Source of the DNA: Gilvibacter sp.
GTDB taxonomy: Bacteria > Bacteroidota > Bacteroidia > Flavobacteriales > Flavobacteriaceae
Assembly: GCF_013214815.1 (NCBI RefSeq)
Contig: NZ_JABSPU010000005.1
Span: forward strand, 1-51,177
Reading direction: 5' to 3'
DNA: 51,177 nucleotides
The first letter of the stretch is position 1; every line of letters starts with the position of its first letter. The position numbers were made by a program, and so were the translations under genes. The notes under the pieces were generated by a model. The model did no database searches and was not told the DNA's origin. It saw only the letters and a program-made list of their open reading frames with translations. Below, piece by piece: positions 1 to 7,226 of the stretch.

Positions 1-1201
1 ATAATAGCTCACTGCAAGCTTTGATGGAAAGGCCGTGCCATTGTCGGGCAGAGCCGTTAAAGAGCTTACTACCTTTAGGGAGATCCAGACCTTTGACCTT
101 TGCATCAAAATTGGCTTTTTCAATCCCTTTTAAAGCGCGATTTAGCAATACTGCAAAACCTAAATTCTGGCGGTAAAGTAAAGAGGAACTATCAATCCAT
201 TGCCGTTCACTAGGCCAACCAGCTACAGAAGGAGGTGCAAACAGAACTTGCCCTAAGGAGCGTTGGGCCATAAGCAGGCCAAAACCAGAGTCTGATTTTA
301 AATCAAATCCCTGGCAGACGCCTACTAATAATTCTATGGGGGATTTTATCCGTGCAGCTTGATGCTCCTTATTGTAGAACCAATCGGATCGGAAGATCTC
401 TTGCAACAATTGACCTATATGCAAATCGCTGCGGCTAAACGATTCTGTCAAGGCCTGTCGCTTAGCCTGATCCAATTGAGGTCCGACTATAAAATTGACG
501 ATCTTATCCACTATGAATTTTGCAGTTTGCGGCTGTTGCAAAACCAGATCGATCACTTCCTCGCCTGTAAAACTTTTGCGCTTTCCAAAAACGGTCTTGG
601 AACCGTAATCATGCTGAAATCGCACAAAACGAAAAGCACCCTGACGATCGGTTTTCCAACCGGTAAATGCTCGGGCGGCTTCTTTAATATCTGTTTCTGT
701 ATAGTGTCCCTCGCCTAAGGTGAACAATTCAAAGAGTTCCCTTGCAAAGTTTTCATTAGGTGCTGATTTTTTGTTCTGCTGATTGTTTAGAAACAAAAGC
801 ATAGCTGGATCTTTAGCTACGGCGTGCAACAGATCTCCAAACTTGCCCAAGGCATGTTTGCGCAATGTATTGTTGTGGATGGCGGCTAAAACGGGCAACT
901 TGGCTTTAACTCCAAAATGATCGTGCCAAAAAAAGCACATCTTTTCTTGCAATGGCGAGGTAGACTCGGCCATCCCGATAAGCCACTCCAAATTCATAGC
1001 CGCTGTCTGTTCCCGGATCTTGGATTTATCCACCTTGGACATATCCGATCCTGTTCCTTTAGGAAGGCTAATTGAGAAATCATTGGTTTTAAGAAGTGAT
1101 GGCAGGGCATCTTCTGGAGTCTTCCAACCCAGTTGGTCAAGCATCTCAGGTTGTGCTCCAAAGCCAGCGCGCAATAAAAGGTGTCTCAATTTGGGATCCA
1201 T
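1..1201 (-). CDS. DUF1800 family protein, C-terminus beyond window edge
   Basis: The minus-strand frame opens with ATG at 1199-1201 and stays open to base 1, giving 400 residues without the natural C-terminus. The translation starts MDPKLRHLLLRAGFG and contains the DUF1800 hallmarks: FFWHDHFGV, the segment RELFELFTLGEGHYTE followed by EAARAFTGW, and a later SVAGWP. The biochemical function of the family is not established. Members are often encoded next to a DUF1501 protein; here any partner would lie left of base 1. The gene follows the NADH dehydrogenase gene on the same strand after 71 bases, in which I see no clear promoter or terminator. No signal peptide is evident at this start. Family assignment is firm; role unknown. 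Confidence 0.88.
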   Translation of the reverse strand, partial: MDPKLRHLLLRAGFGAQPEMLDQLGWKTPEDALPSLLKTNDFSISLPKGTGSDMSKVDKSKIREQTAAMNLEWLIGMAESTSPLQEKMCFFWHDHFGVKAKLPVLAAIHNNTLRKHALGKFGDLLHAVAKDPAMLLFLNNQQNKKSAPNENFARELFELFTLGEGHYTETDIKEAARAFTGWKTDRQGAFRFVRFQHDYGSKTVFGKRKSFTGEEVIDLVLQQPQTAKFIVDKIVNFIVGPQLDQAKRQALTESFSRSDLHIGQLLQEIFRSDWFYNKEHQAARIKSPIELLVGVCQGFDLKSDSGFGLLMAQRSLGQVLFAPPSVAGWPSERQWIDSSSLLYRQNLGFAVLLNRALKGIEKANFDAKVKGLDLPKGSKLFNGSARQWHGLSIKACSELL

Positions 1202-1272
1202 AGTTGTGTATTGATGAACACTTCTTGGACTCCAGATACGACCAATGGTTTAGTTGATCTCGATTTTGTAGG

Positions 1273-2544
1273 CTAATGTTCGCGCTCTCGCGGTTTTATG
1301 ATCATGCGGAAGTATTGATCTTTATAAATATAATATCCGATCCAATTGTAAAAGGTACGGACACGGTTCTTAAAGTTCACCAAGCCCATAATGTGAATGA
1401 AGATCCAGATCAGCCAAGCAAAGAACCCTTTAAAAGTTGTTTTTTGACCCGGAGTATCCATGACCGCTTTATTACGACCTATAATGGCCATCGCCCCCAA
1501 ATCCTTATAGGTAAAACGCTTCCAATTCTCTCTTGGACGTTTAAGATTAGCAGCTAAATTCTTGGCTTGTTGCAAAGCGGGCTGCGCCAATTGCGGGTGG
1601 CCTTTAGGATATTCCGCGTCATCGGCAATGAAGGCGCAATCGCCTAGGGCAAAAATATTTTCAAAGCCCTCTACTTGATTGAACCCGTTGGTTTTCATAC
1701 GTCTTCCCGGACCGAGCACCTCGGTAGGTATCCCTTCAAAGGTTTTGGCGGAGACACCAGCGGCCCAGATCAAATTAATGGATTCGATGGTAGTTCCATC
1801 CGAGAGGTAAACCACATTGTCTTTAAAATCATCCACACGGGTATTCAATCGAATCTGCACGCCGAGTTCTTCCAATTTCTTGTGAGTATAGCGCTGCGAT
1901 TCCGAAGACATTGGCGCTAAGACCGTATCGTTTCCATCCAACAAATAGATCTCTCCCAAATCTTCTTTGGTCAATTCCGGATAATCCTTTTGCAGAATGT
2001 GCTCGCGCATCTCGGCGAAAATACCAGAAAGCTCTACCCCTGTTGGACCAGCCCCAGCAATAACAAAGGTCAAGTGACGCTTGCGATGCACCGGGTCTTT
2101 CATACGCGTAGCTCGATCCAAACGCGTAAAGATCACATTGCGCAGCGATAGGGCATCACTGATGGTTTTCATGGGCAAACTGTATTTGGCAATATTCTCA
2201 TTACCAAAATAATTGGTTTGCGCACCAGTGGCTAAAACCAAGTGATCGTAAGGCAGTTCACCATTGTTTAGCAGTATTTTATTCTCCTCTGGATGGATGG
2301 CTTGCAATTCTCCCAAACGGAAGCGCGCATTCTTGTGCTTTCGCAGAATTTTCCGAAACGGATAACTGATCGCAGAGGGCTCCATAAATCCAGCAGAAAC
2401 TTGATAGATCAGCGGAGGAAAAAAGTTGTAATTATTGGCATCGACAAGAATGATTTTGTAGCGTTTGTCGTTGCTTAAACGCTTGATGAGTTCCAGGCCG
2501 GCAAAGCCTCCACCCACTATGACGACGGTTTGGGTATCGTCCAT
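1273..2544 (-). CDS. ndh: Type II NADH dehydrogenase (NAD(P)/FAD-dependent oxidoreductase)
   Basis: This 423-residue flavoprotein would oxidise NADH and pass electrons to the quinone pool (menaquinone in flavobacteria) without pumping protons. The N-terminus has a dinucleotide-binding fold with VVIVGGGFAGLELIKRL (residues 7-23). A second Rossmann site, FVIAGAGPTGVELSGIFAEM, lies near residue 160. The family signatures LIWAAGV and IFALGDCA follow, then HPQLAQPALQQAKNLAANL. The last ~60 residues are hydrophobic then basic, as in NDH-2 proteins that attach to the inner face of the membrane. Length matches the family. A -7-like site sits about 25 bases upstream, and a strong hairpin separates the gene from the hydrolase cluster. 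A related pyridine nucleotide-disulfide oxidoreductase cannot be fully excluded. Confidence 0.9.
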   Translation of the reverse strand: MDDTQTVVIVGGGFAGLELIKRLSNDKRYKIILVDANNYNFFPPLIYQVSAGFMEPSAISYPFRKILRKHKNARFRLGELQAIHPEENKILLNNGELPYDHLVLATGAQTNYFGNENIAKYSLPMKTISDALSLRNVIFTRLDRATRMKDPVHRKRHLTFVIAGAGPTGVELSGIFAEMREHILQKDYPELTKEDLGEIYLLDGNDTVLAPMSSESQRYTHKKLEELGVQIRLNTRVDDFKDNVVYLSDGTTIESINLIWAAGVSAKTFEGIPTEVLGPGRRMKTNGFNQVEGFENIFALGDCAFIADDAEYPKGHPQLAQPALQQAKNLAANLKRPRENWKRFTYKDLGAMAIIGRNKAVMDTPGQKTTFKGFFAWLIWIFIHIMGLVNFKNRVRTFYNWIGYYIYKDQYFRMIIKPREREH

Positions 2545-2568
2545 AAAGTAGTCCTTTGTTTGGACAAA

Positions 2569-2576
2569 TAAAGATA
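2569..2576 (-). promoter_or_regulatory. Possible -7 promoter element for the NADH dehydrogenase gene
   Basis: On the minus strand this reads TATCTTTA, one base from the Bacteroidota -7 consensus TAnnTTTG, 24 bases before the ATG at 2544. I see no good -33 TTG at the usual distance, so the call rests on the -7 element and its position just after a hairpin. Confidence 0.35.
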
Positions 2577-2581
2577 CGAAG

Positions 2582-2615
2582 AATCGGGCGTTTTCTTATG
2601 AAAATTCGCCCGATT
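2582..2615 (-). terminator. Stem-loop terminator after the dienelactone hydrolase gene
   Basis: AATCGGGCG (2582-2590) pairs perfectly with CGCCCGATT (2607-2615). Inside it, TTTTC pairs with GAAAA around a TTAT loop, with a two-base bulge. The minus-strand transcript then runs into a pyrimidine-rich stretch rather than a pure U-tract, so termination is likely but may be incomplete. It lies between the hydrolase stop (2651) and the NADH dehydrogenase start (2544). Confidence 0.6.
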
Positions 2616-2650
2616 TAGATAGAATTTAACGCTTGAAAGCGCGTGTGTTT

Positions 2651-3550
2651 TTAAGTCCTTAAATGCTTGTTGAAAAACGCCAAGGTGCGTTCCCAAGAAA
2701 GTTGGGCCGCAGGCTCATCATAACGGGGCGTCGTATTGTTGTGAAAGCCGTGATTAACGCCTGGGTACATATGTGCAGTGTACTCAATATTGTTCCCCTT
2801 AAGTACGGCCTCATAGGCAGGCCATCCCGCATTTACGCGAGTATCCAGTTCAGCGTACTGCAATAATAAAGGAGTCTTTACTTTGGCAGCGTCCTCATCG
2901 CTGGGTTGTCTGCCGTAATAAGGCACGGCTGCTGCCAAGTCTGGCACACGCACGGCCATCATATTAGAAATATATCCTCCAAAACAAAAACCAACCACGC
3001 CGATCTTCCCACTGCAATTAGGATGCTGTTTCAAATATTCAAAAGCGGCAATAAAGTCCTCAAGCATTTCCCCCCGATCTCTCTTTCGTTGCATAGTCCG
3101 ACCGTCGTCATCATTTCCTGGATAACCTCCGAGTGGCCATAAGGCATCCGGAGCGATGCTTATAAAATTGGCTTTAGCCGCACGACGCCCGACATCTTCA
3201 ATATATGGGTTCAATCCGCGGTTCTCATGCACCACCACAATACCGGGCAGTTTCTCATCGGCATCTTTAGGAATTGACAACAAACCTCTAATGGTTCCAC
3301 CACCCTTGGGTGAATTATACTCTACATAGTCCGAATTCAAGTCAGGATCATCTGCAGCAACCACTTGGGTATTGCGGTAGTTGGGTTCCATAAAGCTCAA
3401 GAGCGAGCCAACGGTCACCGATCCCGCGGCATACAGCCCCAAGCGCTGCACAAAGCCGCGTCGGTCTATTTTATCATGGGCGTAATCATCATAGAGATCA
3501 AATACTTCCTGAGGGATATCTTCTTTTTTGAGAGGTTTGTTGGTTTCCAT
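2651..3550 (-). CDS. Dienelactone hydrolase family protein with Tat-like leader
   Basis: A 299-residue alpha/beta-hydrolase. The dienelactone hydrolase triad is visible: Cys189 in GVVGFCFGGY, Asp236 in YAELDTRVNAG and His267 in PGVNHGFH. The nucleophile is a cysteine, as in the carboxymethylenebutenolidase class, so ester or lactone hydrolysis is expected; the substrate is unknown. Residues 29-53 (DRRGFVQRL followed by a hydrophobic stretch) resemble a twin-arginine leader set ~30 residues in, which suggests export as a folded protein. The gene is last in a cluster M20 peptidase - DinB - hydrolase (gaps 21 and 45 bases) and is followed by a strong hairpin. The ATG at 3550 is the natural start. 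Confidence 0.85.
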   Translation of the reverse strand: METNKPLKKEDIPQEVFDLYDDYAHDKIDRRGFVQRLGLYAAGSVTVGSLLSFMEPNYRNTQVVAADDPDLNSDYVEYNSPKGGGTIRGLLSIPKDADEKLPGIVVVHENRGLNPYIEDVGRRAAKANFISIAPDALWPLGGYPGNDDDGRTMQRKRDRGEMLEDFIAAFEYLKQHPNCSGKIGVVGFCFGGYISNMMAVRVPDLAAAVPYYGRQPSDEDAAKVKTPLLLQYAELDTRVNAGWPAYEAVLKGNNIEYTAHMYPGVNHGFHNNTTPRYDEPAAQLSWERTLAFFNKHLRT

Positions 3551-3595
3551 GTACTGTTCTTTAAAATTTTAATACTTCCAGACTAAGCCCTATTC

Positions 3596-4243
3596 CTAGG
3601 AAATACGACTCTTAATAAACTTAAATTGCCCGTTGTGATTGGATTCGTGTTCCACCACATGAAACCACTTACAATAATTATTAGTAGGTCCCCACGGCCA
3701 ATCTTGATCAACGCTTAACAACCAGTCGTCATCCCGTTTGGCCAATTCAATTAATGAATGCTCACGGACACGGTCTAGTTTTTCCATATAAAACTCCAGC
3801 GGATTGCCTTTAATGCTGGCTCTAGCAGCGTCTCCAAGTCCCATGGCAACACCAAACTCTTCAGCATCTGCAGCGTCCCAATCGTCCCAGGCGCGGTTCT
3901 CAAAAGTGTCGACTTGATAAAATCGCTCCGTCGCAGCTAAATGATACAACATAGCACCAATAGTCTTTGCTTTATCATCTACCAAATAGTCCAAGTCCTT
4001 GGTGCTCATTCCCTGAACAGGTCTTAAGATCACGTAGCGCATCCAATTCATCATGGAAACCAAGGTTCCCACTTGTGGACTATAACCGTCTTTTGGCCCT
4101 ACAATGTTAATGTCATTCAAGCTACCTCCAGAGGGCTGCAAGGGCGGCGTACTCCAAGATAAGAGCGCCCCAGAAGCCAGGGTAGCCAGGGATGCCTGCT
4201 TGATAAATCTTCTGCGGTCTACTGCATTACTTTTTTGTTCCAT
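3596..4243 (-). CDS. DinB-family protein with Tat-like signal
   Basis: A 215-residue protein starting MEQKSNAVDRRRFIKQASLA, an RRxF-type twin-arginine motif followed by a hydrophobic stretch ending near LLSW. The remainder is a four-helix DinB/DUF664-type fold. The three expected metal-ligand histidines can be placed: His101 in AMLYHLAATE, and His199 and His203 in VEHESNHNGQ. DinB-like proteins are metal-binding and include thiol-dependent S-transferases; most are cytoplasmic, so an exported member is uncommon. It lies 21 bases after the M20 peptidase gene and 45 before the dienelactone hydrolase gene, so one transcript is likely. Family is fairly sure; substrate unknown. Confidence 0.8.
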   Translation of the reverse strand: MEQKSNAVDRRRFIKQASLATLASGALLSWSTPPLQPSGGSLNDINIVGPKDGYSPQVGTLVSMMNWMRYVILRPVQGMSTKDLDYLVDDKAKTIGAMLYHLAATERFYQVDTFENRAWDDWDAADAEEFGVAMGLGDAARASIKGNPLEFYMEKLDRVREHSLIELAKRDDDWLLSVDQDWPWGPTNNYCKWFHVVEHESNHNGQFKFIKSRIS

Positions 4244-4264
4244 GATTGTATTGTGTATAGTTTG

Positions 4265-5695
4265 TTATTGATTGAATCTTTTGATCATATGATAGGAAAA
4301 GGTCACGATCTCTAAATAATTTTCTTTGCTGATCTTCTCATCGATTCCGTGGAATCGAGTCAAACTAGTAGGATCAAGTCTGATGGGGTAAAAGCGATAG
4401 ACATCATCAGAAATATCATAAAAGTACCGAGCGTCTGTTCCTCCTCCCACTAAACCAGGCACTACGATGCTGTTGGGATAGATATCCCGTATAGTTTGTT
4501 CCAGAATTTTAAAGTTCTCCGATTCTACACTGGAAACCGGAGATGGGTTGGTCAAAAAGCCAACAGACTCTACCCGCACTTTGTCAGAGACCGTAGCAAT
4601 GATATGTTCTTTAACAGACTCAATGGTCTCTCCGGGGAGTATTCTAAAATTGATAGTCGCTTCTGCTACCGTAGGAATCACATTGTTTTTCACTCCACCC
4701 TCAATAATAGTTGGCGCAGTGGTGGTATGGGAATTCAAGGCCTTTAAAATTGGTTTCTTAAATAGCCAAGGATTGGCAAAGGCCACGCGTTGCATAAAAG
4801 GCAATTCTGGCCCCATATATTCTAATTGATAATCAACTGGGTTTACGAGTTTGTACGGACGCTGATTGTCCTCTAGGTCAACAATTGCTTGAGCTAGGAT
4901 TCCTATGGTATTCTCTTCTGGTGGAGCCGAACTATGCCCACCGTTGGTCTCTACAATCAGTCTAAAGGAGGCGAAACCCTTTTCAGACAAATTGATCATG
5001 GCAACAGGGCGATCAATACCTGGCACCAAACCTTCTGCTAGGAAACCACCTTCATCAATGGTTATGGCCGCTTGTACTCCTTTGCTTTTTAGACGAGCAG
5101 CGATTTGTTTTGCTCCTCTGGGCCCTCCGACTTCTTCATCGTGACCAAATGCCAAATAGATGGTCCGTTTAGGACTAAAGTTTTCTTCTAACATCTTTTC
5201 AATGGCTTCCATTACAGCCATCAAGGTTCCTTTATCATCCATAGTCCCGCGACCAATGATGTCCGTCTGGGTAATGGCTCCTTCAAAAGGGCCAGCCTCC
5301 CAATCTGATAGCGTAGGCTCATCCACAGGGACTACATCCATATGAGACATTAAAATCATCGGCTTTAAAGAAGAATCACTGCCCTGCCAAGTGTATAACA
5401 GACTGTAATCATTGATCTTTTCTAGTTCGAGCTGATTGTGAATGCGTGGAAATGTTCGCTCTAAAAAACGGTGAAACCCAAAGAAAGCCGTGGAATCTGG
5501 AGGAGTATCCTCGCTGAATGAAATGGTTTTGTAAGTCACGGCATCGGCAAGGTTTTGAAACACATCGTCAGACACTGAGACTGACTCGATGCTTCCTGCC
5601 GGCACTTGTCTAGAACCTAAGCTAAAAGTCTTTATAAGCACTATGGCGATCAATACCAATAAGGCAAGACCGAGGAAACGGAAAAATTTCTTCAT
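4265..5695 (-). CDS. M20 family metallopeptidase (PM20D1/carboxypeptidase S-like)
   Basis: A 476-residue zinc peptidase. The N-terminus (MKKFFRFLGLALLVLIAIVL) is a signal anchor or uncleaved signal peptide. Dinuclear-zinc motifs of the M20 family are clear: MSHMDVVPVD, IGRGTMDDKG, GHDEEVGGPRGA, the dimerisation-domain segment NGGHSSAPP, and a C-terminal GGGTDARYF followed by RFHGIDEKI. Length and motif order fit the carboxypeptidase S / PM20D1 branch, which hydrolyses N-acyl amino acids or dipeptides. It is the first gene of a three-gene minus-strand cluster with the DinB and dienelactone-hydrolase genes. A weak -7-like site (TACATTTC on the minus strand, 5716-5723) lies upstream in a 163-base divergent gap. 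Confidence 0.88.
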   Translation of the reverse strand: MKKFFRFLGLALLVLIAIVLIKTFSLGSRQVPAGSIESVSVSDDVFQNLADAVTYKTISFSEDTPPDSTAFFGFHRFLERTFPRIHNQLELEKINDYSLLYTWQGSDSSLKPMILMSHMDVVPVDEPTLSDWEAGPFEGAITQTDIIGRGTMDDKGTLMAVMEAIEKMLEENFSPKRTIYLAFGHDEEVGGPRGAKQIAARLKSKGVQAAITIDEGGFLAEGLVPGIDRPVAMINLSEKGFASFRLIVETNGGHSSAPPEENTIGILAQAIVDLEDNQRPYKLVNPVDYQLEYMGPELPFMQRVAFANPWLFKKPILKALNSHTTTAPTIIEGGVKNNVIPTVAEATINFRILPGETIESVKEHIIATVSDKVRVESVGFLTNPSPVSSVESENFKILEQTIRDIYPNSIVVPGLVGGGTDARYFYDISDDVYRFYPIRLDPTSLTRFHGIDEKISKENYLEIVTFSYHMIKRFNQ

Positions 5696-5811
5696 GTAAT
5701 TGAATGGTTGTTAGTGAAATGTAGGATTCCTAAGGTACTAAATTTAAATGCGCTCCGGCGATTTTTAACGTATGGTTCTGTCTTTTAACACGGTTCCCAC
5801 ACAGCAAAAAC

Positions 5812-5839
5812 TTGCAATTCGATCTAAAATGTATCTTTG
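5812..5839 (+). promoter_or_regulatory. Bacteroidota-type promoter for the HTTM gene
   Basis: TTG at 5812-5814, a 17-base spacer and TATCTTTG at 5832-5839 match the Bacteroidota housekeeping promoter (-33 TTG, -7 TAnnTTTG). Transcription would start near 5845, about 14 bases before the ATG at 5859. The other half of this 163-base divergent gap serves the M20 peptidase gene. Confidence 0.7.
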
Positions 5840-5858
5840 AATCTAGCAATCCTGTTTT

Positions 5859-7211
5859 ATGGCCATCTCTAAACTCCGCAATTTTCTCTTTGCATCCATT
5901 GACCCGAGCGCCTTGGCAATCTTTAGAATTGTATTTGGCGCATTCATGATGTATCAAACTATTTACTATTTGAATATTGACTATGCGCGCCAGTTTATGA
6001 GCGGCCCAGAGTTTTTGTTTGCCTATGAAGGTTTAGCATTTATAAAACCGATGTCTTATGGGATCCTCAAGGCCATAAATATTGGAATGATTGTCGCGGC
6101 TGGTCTAATTGGTTTAGGGTTTCTATACCGTTGGGCTAGTATCTTTTTCTTCTTAGGATTTAGCTATTTCACCCTGATTGACAAAACCATCTACAACAAC
6201 CATCTTTATTTGATCATGCTTCTGGCTCTGGTGATGATTTTTATGCGTGCGGATGAAAAATACAGTCTTAAACGGATAATCAAAAAATCATCGGTCAAGG
6301 CCATACCAGCCTGGAATCAATATCTGTTGGCCTTTTTAATTGGACTGCCCTATTTTTTTGGAGGTATTGCAAAGCTTTCTCCAAACTGGCTACAAACCGA
6401 TCTGGTAAACCAAATCGTTTCTAAAACTCAAGACACTTTTATAACGGGAATATTTTCAGACTCAATTTTGATTCCCTTCTTTAAATACGGGGGCCTCGTT
6501 TACGACCTTGGTATAGTCTTTTTATTGTGCTTTAGAAAAACACGGTGGTTTGCCTTTGGCTTGGTGGTCCTTTTTAACTTGACCAATCACGCAGTTCTTT
6601 TTAACGATATAGGACTGTTTCCCTTCTTGATGATCTTCAGTACTGTTTTATTCTTTGATGGTGCTCGATTAGGAGCTTATTTGGATAAGCTTTTAGCCAA
6701 ATTAAAGTTTAGTGGCGTCTCAGAGCTCCAACATTCTACAAGCAGCAATGCAGGAAATGGATTGACCTTTGGCTTGTTGCTTTTCTTTATAATCTTTCAA
6801 TTACTATTTCCTTTAAGGCATCATTTACTGACCTATAACCCAGAGTGGACTGGCGTGGCGCAACGCTTTTCTTGGCGCATGAAGTTACAGTCTAAAACGC
6901 CCGTAGTTATGCAAATGGAACTCCAGGATCCCACTACAAAACAAGTTATACCTGTAGATGTTCAAACCTTTATGACCGCTAACCAACGCATCCACTTTTT
7001 GGAGGATCCGTTCAATGTGGTGGCCTTGGCCAAATACATCAAAAGCAAGGCAGAAGAGCAAGGCGTTGGAAAGGGTTTACAACTAAAAGCTGATATTCAA
7101 GTGATCTTCAATGGCAAAGCTATTCAGCCTTATATTGAACCCAATAAGGACTTAACTGCCATTTCCAACAGTAAAATTGGAAACGATGATTGGATAAAGC
7201 CCTTGAGGTAA
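5859..7211 (+). CDS. HTTM domain protein, bacterial homologue of vitamin K-dependent gamma-carboxylase
   Basis: A 450-residue membrane protein with at least six hydrophobic segments before residue ~310, followed by a soluble C-terminal part. The opening DPSALAIFRIVFG matches the start of the HTTM (horizontally transferred transmembrane) domain. The segment WTGVAQRFSWRMKLQSK near residue 330 matches the conserved motif just after the last membrane helix of gamma-glutamyl carboxylases. Animal enzymes carboxylate glutamates using reduced vitamin K; the role of bacterial single-gene homologues is unsettled. The gene has its own promoter and faces the ppc gene with only 15 bases between stops, without a visible terminator. 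No obvious secreted substrate with a Glu-rich propeptide is adjacent. Family is clear; carboxylase activity is not shown. Confidence 0.85.
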   Translation: MAISKLRNFLFASIDPSALAIFRIVFGAFMMYQTIYYLNIDYARQFMSGPEFLFAYEGLAFIKPMSYGILKAINIGMIVAAGLIGLGFLYRWASIFFFLGFSYFTLIDKTIYNNHLYLIMLLALVMIFMRADEKYSLKRIIKKSSVKAIPAWNQYLLAFLIGLPYFFGGIAKLSPNWLQTDLVNQIVSKTQDTFITGIFSDSILIPFFKYGGLVYDLGIVFLLCFRKTRWFAFGLVVLFNLTNHAVLFNDIGLFPFLMIFSTVLFFDGARLGAYLDKLLAKLKFSGVSELQHSTSSNAGNGLTFGLLLFFIIFQLLFPLRHHLLTYNPEWTGVAQRFSWRMKLQSKTPVVMQMELQDPTTKQVIPVDVQTFMTANQRIHFLEDPFNVVALAKYIKSKAEEQGVGKGLQLKADIQVIFNGKAIQPYIEPNKDLTAISNSKIGNDDWIKPLR

Positions 7212-7226
7212 TTTCCAAGGAAGTTT

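Noticed and set aside
5730-5957. 75-codon minus-strand frame in the M20/HTTM gap
   Set aside because: It covers the strong HTTM promoter and the HTTM start and shows no protein-like pattern.
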